32,080 nt of DNA from Apostichopus parvimensis. Taxonomy: Eukaryota; Echinodermata; Holothuroidea; Aspidochirotida; Stichopodidae. Position 1 is the first letter of the stretch. Each line of letters starts with the position of its first letter. The stretch spans positions 21,675-53,754 of the forward strand of contig KN887660.1 of NCBI GenBank assembly GCA_000934455.1, read 5' to 3'. The translations under genes were made by a program, and so were the position numbers. Below, piece after piece: positions 20,507 through 30,893 of this stretch. The notes below the pieces were generated by a model. It was not told where the DNA came from and ran no database searches. It was given only the letters and a program-made list of their open reading frames with translations.

Positions 20507-23500
20507 GTAACCTAGTTTAACTCATCACAGCAAAGTTTTAGCCTAGCCTTGTGGAACTTATGTTAATATGTCACTTTCCCTGCGTACGTCCATGAAACAA
20601 TCGATTAATTATAGTCTCTTAGCAGCCTAGGTTGGTATAGGCTACACTATTTCGTTTGGCAGAACGTTAGGCTAGGGCAACTGTCGTTGCCTTGTTTCAC
20701 ATTAACTTACCAAAAAACTGTTTTAGCTGGTTAAGCATATTCTTGTTATGGTAACTCAAGGCACAGATATGTTCAGCTTAGGTAGTGCTTTGAAAGCATG
20801 TTGAAAGTATGACTAAACCCACAGCAGAAAACCATAGGCCCTCATCATGCCAACTGAGCTGTCCATTCCTGAGTTGGTGATCATCCATATCACCAATAAT
20901 GGCAATAGTACATTGTACTATTAACTTATCTGCACCAATCAAACCACATATCTTTAGAAACCATGATGTAACATAGACCCAGCTAGGTCTAATCAGGGAT
21001 CACATATATCCCATATACTTTTGGCTTAAGTTACTGATTGAACCAACTGGGCACTTAATATTATTACTTATTTGAATTAAGTTTAAGCAAAAACATGATT
21101 CTGTAAGATATCGTTCAGTGCTCAACAGTTTTGTTTCACATTCAAAGACTGACAAAGTTCTGTTTTGTAGCTGAAATCAAGACGTAGGCCTAGGCCCTAT
21201 ACCTGCAGCTACTGCAGCTTTTCGTTTTGACAGCTGTTTAGGTTGTTTGTAGTGTTTAGTCAGCTAATTCATTTGATTTTACTACAATTTCGTCGTACAG
21301 ACAATTTGGATACATTCACGAAGCTACATATTGTAGAAAATTGTTACATTATCATTACAACTTGAAATGAAGCTAAATGAGCCAGGCAAGTTAATCCCAA
21401 GTTTTATAATCATCATAATCACCACAAGAAGCTGCTTTAAACTTAAATTTCACCACAAAACCCTGATGTCATAGGCTATGTGTTATGGACATAAAAATAA
21501 CTTAGCACTGCACATGAATTGACAGAAAATTATGTTTAAACTGTGGTTTGTTTTCCTACCACAATACCACATAGAATTATTGAGTGTTGATAACATTTAT
21601 TGTAACTAACCTATTGTTCAGTTGACAGGAATAAAGTGAAAGCATGTAAAGCTGTTCCTCAGACAGATAACTGTTACATTAAGACCTACCTTAATTTTAT
21701 GTTTGTGAGTAATGTATGGAGGAAGAACTCTTCTCTAAATACTTTTATAGTATTTGTTGGTTAATGAGAATCATTGAATAGCTGCATGAAACAAGTTTTG
21801 CTCACAGTCTAATGTTCAATTCACAGAGTTTGTACCTATTCTCTCTGAGGCTATGAAAGAAATCATTGATGTGTCAGAAACCAGAGATTCACCTACTAAG
21901 AAGTCTGCACATTCAATAGCTCACCCTCAGGATCATTCTCAATTTTCAAGTTATGTAACAGTAGCATTAAGTCCATGTGAGCCGATAACGTCCTGCGCAG
22001 AGAAGGTTTGTTTATGATTATGGTTCTCTTCATAACTGCAAGTAGTTACCTGTTGGAGAAAATTAAAATGAAAATAATAGAAAGCCTATTTCACACATAT
22101 AACACATATTTAGTAAAATCATGTCATTTTTCCAAAAGGTTGTGCATGTGATATTTATTCAGGTTAACACACTTCATTTGAGTAGTGGAATATATGCTTC
22201 ATTCAAGTGTTTTCAGTCATTTCCAACAATTTTCAGTGGTACATTTTGCATATTTTTGTCCTGTGGTAATAAAATTACAATTCATGTATAGTCAGTTATT
22301 GACAAATCTAGAAAATGAATGAATGATGAAATATTCAATGGTAGGAAACATACATGGGTAAAAGAACAGTTTTCATTTAAACATTTATTCTTACAACATA
22401 TATCTTAGCTGCTTGAGTGTTTCTTTGCAATAATTTTCATTATCTTATCTCATTCAATGTCATTCACAATTGTGGATAAAAATATTCTTTCTTGTTTTTA
22501 TTATGAAAGGAGAATTCTCCTCCACATGAGCAGAAAATTGCTCAAGTTGCCTCAGAAGTCAATGAAAACCAAAACAATAGCAGCTACCAGAGCATCATTG
22601 TTGAAGGAAGCTCTACCGGTTGCCAAGCCAATGATTGTCAGGTTGTTACAGCAAATATTCAGTACAATGAAGAGGCATGTAATGTTAACACAATCACAGT
22701 GCCAGAAAATGAAGCACAAAGTTCTCAATCATCTGTTAACGTTGTCACCCTGAGACCGTTGTCATCATCTGATTCAATTGGCCATGGAGTCAACATAGAC
22801 ACACCAATTCTCAATGGGTACCAAAAGCCGAAGATGAACATTGTGCAACAGATTGTTGAAGCCTACAAAGTCAGTAACAAGAAGGAAATGCATCCGTCCG
22901 AAGTTTATGAAGAGGTTCAGTGAGTATTTGTTTAACATTTCATAGAGAAACGTTGCCCAATTTGGTCAAATGCAAACTAGTTATTGCAAACACAATTGTA
23001 ATGACCTTATAACAGAAAAAAAAGGCAACCAAACATCTTTTACCATCCATTTACCAGAACATTTCATGTAAATGTAAGAACTTCAGTCATGATGATAGTA
23101 GGTACGGTTATACACCTTAACCACTGGTCTGGGTTTAAATACGGTAATCAATGTTCAAAATGACAGGTATTTATGCATCTCTGTATATCGTTGCTACTTT
23201 AATAAAGCAAAAAACAGCCAAATATGAATCATGTCATAATGAGAATGCAGTTTATTTTAATGTTTTTCCCCCGTATATTAGCTCACATATTGTACCAATT
23301 CAATTCCTTGTTTGTCTTATTTCAGGAGTGTATTTCCATACTACAGACACCTAGACAAAAAGAAGAAAAAGAGCTGGATGGTAAGGCAACATAGGCCAGG
23401 TGATTCATCAAGATGAGATGGACATTGAATGTCAATATGTTACAAGATTGATTACAAATGGAGCACTGAGAAAAAGTTTTTGTCTTAGTCAAAACTTCTT

Positions 23501-26500
23501 TCTTTTAGTTTGCCCCGTTTTTTCAAAAGACAAGTGTAAAATATGGACAGAAACGTGAAATCTTTCTTATAAAATGAGAATTAACCGCAGGATTTCAGAC
23601 AATTATATTAGGTATTATGTAACTGGTGAAACAGACCATACCTAAAATGATCTTTAAATTCTATGAAATTGTTCATGTTATTTCCCCAGCTTCTCTGAAA
23701 TGTGAAGCCTTTCTTAGCAAATAAGAATTAACCGCAGGATTTGAGACATTTCTTAGGATAAAGTAACTGTTGAACAAGACCATACTTGAAAAGATCTTTG
23801 CATACTATGAACATTTTACATCTTGTTTCCCAGCTTGTAGGAGGAGCAAGTGGAAATAAAGATGTTATCATTGCTTTTGTAAAAGATCAGTTTAGGAGTG
23901 AACGATGCATTGAAAACCTAAGCTTGGCTATCATGCATGTGGCATGCTTGTAGAGTGCTTAACTAGTTGTAGCATCTATATATGCTATTTCTTTTGTTTT
24001 AATTTTCTGTTTGCTTTTTGAGGAGACATTAAGGGGTGGGGGAATAAGGGTGATGGTAGAATAGAATATCACCTTTGTCATTACTTACAGAGCTCTGTCA
24101 GACATGCCTTGACTTCATCTCGCTTCAAAGGAAGAAGGGTTCATGATGATAACCCCAAATCGATCATTCGTAAAGGGAGCCTGTGGTCGTTGAATGATAA
24201 CTTTAATGCAGACAAAAACATTGGAGTAAGAAAGAGGAGCCACTCTCTTCGCAAGGGTAGATCAAGAAGGAAGCAAAAACTGGCAGGTAGAACAAGAAAA
24301 GATCTTGAGGACATCGAAAATTTCAGCCACAAGTCTCCACAATGGTAAACACTCTCTATCAATCAATTAGCCTGGTGAGGTTCAAATGAATTTTCCCTAA
24401 TTTGTTAAAAGACTATTCCACTGCACTCATACACTAGTTGAACACTTTTGAAAACCAAACGGAGAACATTGAAATTTGCTATCTTTCAATGTTCCTGTTT
24501 GGGTAGACTATGACTTATTGAATCATAAATCTGACTGTACTGATCTTCTCATCGTTTTTGTTCAGCTGCAATAAGTTGGTTGGCATTAAAGAATAGTATA
24601 ACCTAAGAGGGTGGTAATAGATATTAACTTTGCTAGTTTTCCTATATCCTTGAATCATTTTACATAGGTCTTGAATGAAAATTTACAGATTGCGTTTTCC
24701 TTTATTTTTTCTGGAACAGTTCGGCACCTCTTCCAATATATCCTCCATCTGGTCCTCAAATGACCCATATGCAGTCCACATTTGCTCCTGCAGCTATGGT
24801 GTTTCCGAATTACCCTGTGATGGGCTATATGCATCACCAGTCTACACCTGCTGTTTGCCAACATCCAGTGCCTGGGCAGTCATGGATGACTATGCAACCA
24901 CATAAACCAGGAGGTAACATCAACATATTTACCGTGCAAAGACCTAAAGGCACAATGCAGAATTAAATGAGGGAAAATCTTGATAAACGTGTTTAATATT
25001 CATATTTTATTAAATGGAAATCACTTACGATACCCTGTTACCAACTAGACAATTTAACAAAATAAAAATATTGGCATTTTCATCATTTACTATGATGTCT
25101 GTTATTGTCATGTTCCAGATACTGACCAGTGTGCACCTCAAAATATCTTCATGCCCCCTCAGCAATTACAACAGTCAACGTCTAGTGTCCAAAGCCACCC
25201 CGAACCTGTCAATGTGATTCATCATTCAGGTGAGACTTTTCTACTGATGATCAAACTTTAAAGACATATTTCACAAAGTTTCTCCCAGTACAAGTGACTA
25301 TTCAAGATCTCAAACACTTTTACTCAAACACTACAAAACATTTCTGAATCCTTATATTAGACTTCTATTTTTCTTTAGTCTGTTTTGAAATTGTGAATGT
25401 TATGATAAAGGTTCCATGTTTCTTCATGTTTATGTTTGCATAGTTAACCACTGTAAAGGAATGAGGAGTTGGCTCTAATACTTCAATTTACATTGCTTCC
25501 TTGTGTTTTTAGGTTGTTTTGTGCAATTTCAATTTAATAAAAACAAAATAGCAACTAGAAAACTTTCTAGGGATGAGATGGCAAATTGCACTAATGGTTC
25601 GTCTAAGATTTTTACTTTTAATTTTTTTACTTACTTTCTCACCTTTAACTTTCTTTCCTCTTGTTTTCTACATCATTCTTTTTTTCAATTTCAAACAAAT
25701 TGAAATCCTAGGTCAGCATTACGAAATGCAAACTCAAGGAGGAGATGGTGGACAAGTTGTTTACCAAAATATGAACATGGCATCTAATAGCAACAATAAC
25801 CAGTCCTCACAAATACACAACATTCCTCACTCTCAGCATGTAAATCAACAAACAATAGTACATCAGAATGGCTATCAGAACAAGGCAATCCATTACCAAC
25901 CAACACAACAGCAGGCATCACACAAAACCCCAGGTTTACACCCACAACCTGTGGTTAATACTAGCCAGCCACAATTGCTTACCACACTTCAGCCTCCAAA
26001 TTATGGTCCAGCATTGGGAAGTACTTGGCAAATGCCATCTGGTAATTTCACAAACTACCCTCAGAACCAACTGACATACGGAAATTCACAGACAGCAATG
26101 AATTGGACCTACGGACAACCTGGTCCTCAGCCAATGGCAACAGGTCATCAACAATTTGGTGTTCATTGTTCTTCAGCGATGTCAACTAAGGTAAAATGGC
26201 AGCATAATCTCCATATAACTTTCTCCATTGATTATTTCATACTAAGCTCTGTGGCTTACTAAATGCTACCCCTCACTGGATATATTACTGAAATATTGGC
26301 CATTCATGACACCATCAGTTTTCCGTATCATGACTGTATAGGGTTTTAGCTATTAAAGCAACAAGGGTTTTGTTGCAGGTAAATAAATCTCTTCACTCAT
26401 CAAATTTCTTAGTTCTCTTTTAAGAGGTTCTAAAATTGACCCAATATTTGCACTGCATGTACTTATGTTAAGGCTTTCAACATACAAGCCACAAAAGGAA

Positions 26501-27989
26501 AAAAACAAATCTTGTGTGATACCATTTCTGAAAACATGTGGGTTACTCCTGTTGCCTTGGGTATTCTTCCTGAGGGAGAACATACAGATGGAAAGAGATG
26601 GACTCTAATTGGAGTATGCCACTAGATACAAAGACCACTTATTAAAGGAGACACAAACCCAAGCATCATCTTTAGTCTATATCATAGAAACCTTTTTTGC
26701 ATGGTGATCAACTCCCCTTAATAGCTGAGAAAAGTATGCATCCGTTAATAGCAGATATTATCGTTTAAATACTGTGTCTGGAAGCAGCTGTCATTTGGAA
26801 ATGAAAGATGTCATAGAGCCACAAGAATCTGTAACATTTTACTTTCTTTTTGTTTTTCTTTTCATATTTTCAAGATAGAACGCTCACAGTGTTGACACTG
26901 AAACCCAATGGTATCGTTAGGACATGCTAAGAGCTTCAGTATGTTAGATTTGGAATTTACAGAACACATTTTCATTCAGAAAAAATGTAAGAAATAAAGA
27001 GAAACAATAAAACGTTAGGCATATGTGGCCCTATGAAGTAATATTTAAACTTGTTCAAGTCTTCCGCCTTGTAAAGGAAAGGAACATTATATCACTGATA
27101 TATCCTAAATGCAATCAGGTTTCCTTAGCTGTTTTAGGAGGGTGTTTGTGATAGTTTATTTCTATCATACATTAAAGATAATGGTTTGATTTATTCCTGT
27201 TAAACTAAGTTGGCGATTATTTGAAACACAATATATGAACACTAGTAAAGATTTGTAGCACAAATAACAGGCTAGTACAACAGCAAAGTTATTTACATCA
27301 AATAAAAACAAGCCTGTATTATCTTTACCACATGAATCATGTGATGGTGAAATTGCCCCCAGTACTATCAATGAAATCATTTTGAAATTTGAATCTGAAT
27401 AATTGTATTGACTGCATTATATAACTTTATTCACCGAAAATTATAGTTTGATCCGTAACGTATACAAAACTTTGCATGGGACATTTTTCATTGTAATGTA
27501 CGTAACAAATGGATATTTTCAATTTCTTGTATATGGTGCATGGAGATCTGATTGACAAACTTAATAAGAGTTAGACTCCTATGACCAGTGCCCTTGAAGG
27601 TTGTGCTGCTTGTCAACTTTAGACAATTGCATTGAAGAATGGTGCTAAAATTTAAATTTGCAACTCTTGCTTGATTTATCTTCCCAGTTGAAATTGCAAG
27701 CTTCATGTTCTTATATTCAATACATTTTTACTTTCATGTGCAGAATATAAATGGAAGTAACACCAGTTCAGATGCTGCCATCCCCACATCAATATATCCT
27801 GCAGTACACTACAACTCCCAAAGTCAGGCAGTTGATGCTGTGAGGTCACCAGGGGTAGCCTATGGTAACAACCTACCATCATACCCTTCAGGTTCATTTC
27901 AAGGTGTTCATCTAGCTGCAGCAGGTGGCCAATGTGTCAACCAGTTTGAAAATTCCTCTGTAGAAGCTACAATGGAAACTAAAGAATGA
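20365..27989 (+). CDS. divergent forkhead (winged-helix) transcription factor, 9 exons, 689 aa
   Basis: Joined exons: 20365-20506, 21827-22005, 22510-22919, 23326-23380, 24091-24344, 24720-24913, 25119-25229, 25712-26190, 27744-27989, totalling 2070 nt including the TGA stop; all junction phases agree. The start ATG has a good context (A at -3, G at +4) and an in-frame stop at 20335. A forkhead-like domain spans about residues 214-300: helix 1 (NIVQQIVEAYK), HPSEVYEEVQ, FPYYRH, a lysine run, recognition helix WMSSVRHALT, and wing-2-like RKGSLWSLND. Fox proteins are nuclear DNA-binding regulators. A basic stretch (309-331) with RKRSHS follows, a likely nuclear-localisation signal and possible kinase site. 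Residues 348-689 are rich in Gln, Asn, Pro, Ser and His, typical of activation domains. The usual KPPYSY start and the helix-3 contact asparagine are absent, so the Fox subclass is unassigned. Confidence 0.8.
20507..21826 (+). other. forkhead gene intron 1, 1.3 kb
   Basis: AT-rich, with no exon seen. It contains 'taggcctaggccc' near 21185. A regulatory role is possible but no clear motif cluster was seen. Confidence 0.6.
21827..22005 (+). CDS. forkhead gene exon 2
   Basis: The acceptor is 'caattcacag' and the donor is gtttgt; it enters in phase 1 and leaves in phase 0. The product includes EFVPILSEAMKEIIDVSETR, an acidic N-terminal segment without a known domain. Confidence 0.75.
22510..22919 (+). 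CDS. forkhead gene exon 3, first half of the winged-helix domain
   Basis: The acceptor is 'ttatgaaag' (weak tract) and the donor is gtgagt, leaving phase 2. It encodes a Ser/Asn/Gln-rich linker, then KPKMNIVQQIVEAYKVSNKK and MHPSEVYEEV, corresponding to helices 1 and 2 of the forkhead fold. Confidence 0.8.
23326..23380 (+). CDS. forkhead gene exon 4, core of the winged-helix domain
   Basis: The acceptor is 'tatttcag' and the donor is gtaagg, phases 2 to 0. The product is SVFPYYRHLDKKKKKSWM, matching the FPYF/FPYY motif and the tryptophan before the recognition helix. Confidence 0.82.
23553..23840. repeat. 147-bp tandem duplication in forkhead gene intron 4
   Basis: 'gaattaaccgcaggattt' at 23578 recurs at 23725. 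The similarity extends from 'gtgaaatctttctta'/'gtgaagcctttctta' through 'gaccatac' to 'cccagctt', so two diverged copies with a 147-bp period lie side by side. Confidence 0.85.
24091..24344 (+). CDS. forkhead gene exon 5, recognition helix, wing and basic tail
   Basis: The acceptor is 'acttacag' and the donor is gtaaac, phases 0 to 2. It starts SSVRHALTSSRFKGRR (recognition helix), continues with RKGSLWSLND (wing-2-like) and ends with a highly basic stretch including VRKRSHSLRKGRSRRK, a likely nuclear-localisation signal. Confidence 0.82.
24720..24913 (+). CDS. forkhead gene exon 6, Pro/Met/His-rich region
   Basis: The acceptor is 'tctggaacag' and the donor is gtaaca, phases 2 to 1. The product includes SAPLPIYPPSGPQMTHMQST, low-complexity and activation-domain-like. 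Confidence 0.75.
25119..25229 (+). CDS. forkhead gene exon 7, Gln-rich
   Basis: The acceptor is 'catgttccag' and the donor is gtgaga, phase 1 to 1. The product includes NIFMPPQQLQQSTSSVQSHP. Confidence 0.75.
25712..26190 (+). CDS. forkhead gene exon 8, Gln/Asn-rich region (about 159 codons)
   Basis: The acceptor is 'gaaatcctag' and the donor is gtaaaa, phases 1 to 0. I count about 28 Gln and 17 Asn in 159 residues, with Pro, His and Tyr scattered. This is typical of a transactivation or prion-like segment. The frame stays open upstream into the T-rich intron, which is not coding. Confidence 0.78.
26191..27743 (+). other. forkhead gene intron 8, 1.55 kb
   Basis: AT-rich. No exon, repeat or regulatory cluster was recognised on either strand. 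Confidence 0.6.
27744..27989 (+). CDS. forkhead gene exon 9, C-terminus and stop
   Basis: The acceptor is 'tcatgtgcag'. It encodes 81 residues beginning NINGSNTSSDAAIPTSIYP and ending ATMETKE, then TGA. Low-complexity, Ser/Gly/Gln/Tyr-containing. Confidence 0.75.
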   Translation, partial: NINGSNTSSDAAIPTSIYPAVHYNSQSQAVDAVRSPGVAYGNNLPSYPSGSFQGVHLAAAGGQCVNQFENSSVEATMETKE

Positions 27990-28950
27990 ATCATCAGTAT
28001 TAGCAGTTACTGAAGATGATAATATAACAGTTTGTCAGAGCATTTTATCTTGTAGGTCTACCTTGTCTTTATTAATGTGCAACACTAACTTTAGGAAGGG
28101 TGTAAATTTGGAAATAAGATGTATTCTATATATATTTAAATACTATATTTAATACCATTATATTTATTGTGTAAAATATAACCCTCTGTGAGGATGTTTA
28201 AAAATCTAGTGAGAACATATTCTAGTGAAATTCTATTACAGCTTCAATTTTTTGTAAAAGTGGAATGTTCTAAGAAAATCTTTATATTTTATGTTAATGC
28301 AAGTTGCCAGATAGCCATTCTAAGTTAAGTATATGTTACTATGCAGGCTGCAATGACAAGGCTCATGCTAACTTGTAGTATACCTCAGCATTAGGTTATA
28401 GAAGTCTCAATTTTGAATTTAAATTAAAGGAAGGTGCAATATTCATCATAGTCCTGGTTGACATGGTACTGAAAGCTCAAAATCAACTTCATTCTGGTTT
28501 GATATGTTGGAAGTTGTTCCTCAATATGCTAAGTTGCCTTTCATAGTTGTTAGATATTTAAATTCTTGTTTATTCCTTTCAGGTTTAGAGTTGTTTTCTC
28601 TCCTTATAAGTTGTATTGTTTAAATGTAAAATGTAAAATTTTGTATTTTACCCACTAGAATAATTATTTTTTTGGTTGTGTTCTACTTTGAACATAAATT
28701 ATTTCATTCCTATTTGAGTGTTTTTAAGAAATTTTGCAAAGTTTTTGAAGTTCACTTACTATTTTCCAAGGCTCTAACTTGCCATTAACAGAAGGACTGA
28801 AATGTTTATATGAAGTGCAACAAGCCATATTTTCATAGAAATGTGTGTCATTTGAATTGAAACCTGAAAATGAACTTTCTGACATTAAATGGATATTTCA
28901 CTCTACATATGTAGAAGCGAATAAAATTTTACATAATGTACGCTCTTTTT
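27990..28950 (+). other. 3' untranslated region of the forkhead gene
   Basis: An AT-rich stretch without exons between the TGA and the AATAAA at 28920. Several ATTTA-like and T-rich words are present. Confidence 0.6.
28920..28925 (+). terminator. polyadenylation signal AATAAA of the forkhead gene
   Basis: The canonical hexamer is followed about 20 bases later by 'ctctttttatctgtatttt', a T-rich downstream element. Confidence 0.65.
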
Positions 28951-30480
28951 ATCTGTATTTTGCAAACTGTCTTGCCTCTCTCTAATGCACAGGTTTGTTT
29001 ACAGTGGCACATTTCATGTCTTGTGAATATATATATATCTATATATATACTGTTATAAACATAGTAAAGAAACCAGAACAGGTTGAGAAAATATATATTT
29101 GATCCTCAAACAATTATTGTTCTTCTTGATATCTCCTTTTTGATTCTCTGAAGGCAACAGCTAAGGTTCTTAACTTTTATCAACATGTTGGGATAATGAT
29201 ATACACTGATGTAAATACTGTGACACAAGTCAAATTGTTGGTGAAGTGATTAAAGTCCTTTTGGCATATACAATGTACACACGAAATGGCTCTGTGAAGA
29301 TTCTAAAGAGGATGTTACTCGCATCATTGAGCTGTTTGCGGGGGAAAAAGTGAAAGCTGTGTGTGGAAAGTTACCAGACTTGAAATAATCAATAATCATG
29401 TAACTCTATCAAAGTGAGGGCGGTATTTTTATATGAAAATTTCGTGCTCTCATGATGTTTGCACTACTAAGAACGAGCGAAAGCGTGACACTGTCTATTC
29501 AATCGTCTTCGTTATCATTCAACGTCTGGAACGATGTGATGTTTGTTGTTCTTCACTGACCAAAAACAATTGGTCTTTGGTGAGGTACTGTTCAGTATTA
29601 CCATGCCCTTCATAGATGCTAAAATGTGAATTGGTTTTTTTTCTTCAAGTTAACAGTGCGGTGTCTACGTTTACCGTCCATTTACACGTTGCATAGAAAA
29701 CGTACGCCTTCAACCTTGTATATCAGTGCATTGGAAACACCCCCTCCCCACAAGTGACTTCAATCAACCGGTACTCCCATGAGACCATACAAATTATAAA
29801 AAATTTAGAAACTGTGACTTACTAAGTTTAGCCTACATGTTGTGTGTCAATGTTGTTTTTGAACATGCATGTTTCAACCTCACTCAAAGGTACGTGCGGT
29901 GAGTACAATGACACAACAGTTCCACAAGGCGTATATGCCTATCTGTATAACCGGTTTACGGTACTGACAAGGTCCGCTGTGTTCGAGGGGTCCAAGGCGC
30001 CGCTAATTAAAGTTGCGGCGCCGATTGTTTTTTGGTCGCGAAAGATGATAGTATCGTTTCAAGGCCCCTTTGCTTCCGTCGCCGGTTGGCACACTAGAAT
30101 CGGCCCGGTTACAAATTTGTGTCTATGTGCCAGTTATATACCACCTCCAACTATAATAATTTCTGGCCTATTCGAACGTTAACTTTCACTGGGGTAGACC
30201 AAATTTAACGCTTACCATCTTTCATATTTTTCCATCTTAATTATGGTTTGCGTCACATTTTCAGATCACGAGCGCATTCTACCATAAATGTTTTGAATAC
30301 ATTCCTTTCTTGCACTGGCGACTACCATACTTATAACCTACTGACCAGAGTTGAACTGTAGAATACACTACACCGTACCTTTCTTACATCTATATTGAAT
30401 TCATAACAAGAAAAAAAGGAACTTTTGTTGGTGACAAGGGTTTTAAAACTTCAAGCTAAGTCAAGTGAATGGTTCTTTCA
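28951..30480. other. intergenic region between the forkhead and LRPAP1-like genes
   Basis: It contains an AT microsatellite (29028-29050) and a CpG-richer segment at about 29920-30120 with a GC-stem inverted repeat. A 112-codon open frame at 29844-30182 shows no recognisable domain and is not called a gene. Confidence 0.5.
29996..30022. repeat. GC-rich inverted repeat (8-bp arms, 11-bp spacer)
   Basis: Arms GGCGCCGC (29996-30003) and GCGGCGCC (30015-30022) are perfect complements around an AT-rich spacer, within a segment much richer in CpG than its surroundings. Confidence 0.75.
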
Positions 30481-30504
30481 AATGTTGTATGACTGTGAGA
30501 TGCA

Positions 30505-30678
30505 TGACGTGTTCTGTTTATTCAAAACTGTTAACTACACGTGGGTTAGTGTGAATGGGTGTATTTTGTGTTCAATAGTACCCGCACGTACCTCTCCGCT
30601 TTATATTGTAATAACAATTTCACGAACAAGTTTGTCCTTAGTAGTACTGTGCAGTTTGGCCTTAGAAGAGTGTGACGT
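30505..30678 (+). promoter_or_regulatory. candidate unfolded-protein-response motifs upstream of the LRPAP1-like gene
   Basis: TGACGTGT at 30505-30512 is one base from the XBP1/ATF6 UPRE core TGACGTGG/A. CGTGG-N9-AATGG at 30540-30558 is one base from an inverted ERSE (CCAAT-N9-CCACG) and includes a CACGTG E-box (30538-30543). A further TGACGT lies at 30673-30678. Single mismatches mean chance is possible. Confidence 0.35.
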
Positions 30679-30722
30679 ATTATCAGTTTCACGCGACAGG
30701 AACAAGCAAAAGATCTAAAAAC

Positions 30723-30893
30723 ATGTCAAAATCAATCATCTTGATATTCTTGGTTGCTTCAACCTGTGTTTTGCTCTGCAGCTGTGGGGACAAATTCAAC
30801 AAAGATGATAATCGAGTTGACAATGGGCCAGAAAGGATCGAACCAAAGTTTAGACACAAGCAAGTGAACAAAGTTTGGGAAAAGGCCTTACGA
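30723..30893 (+). CDS. LRPAP1: LRPAP1-like (receptor-associated protein, RAP), first coding exon, partial gene
   Basis: 57 codons run from ATG (30723; in-frame stop upstream at 30663) to the donor gtaagt at 30894, phase 0. Residues 1-22 form a signal peptide with a hydrophobic core (IILIFLVASTCVLLC). The mature start DKFNKDDNR is followed by an acidic/basic linker and PKFRHKQVNKVWEKALR. This resembles the N-terminal start of vertebrate RAP domain 1, where an EFR...LNQLWEKAQR stretch follows a KYS-type start. RAP is an ER-resident chaperone that stops premature ligand binding to LDL-receptor family proteins. The remaining exons, including the ER-retention C-terminus, are beyond the window. The alternative is an unrelated small secreted protein, if the short similarity is coincidental. 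Confidence 0.65.

Noticed and set aside
25573..25711. Hydrophobic N-terminal extension of forkhead exon 8 starting at an upstream ATG
   Set aside because: It is the T-rich 3' end of the intron read as Leu/Phe, and a phase-compatible acceptor at 25711 restores the expected frame.
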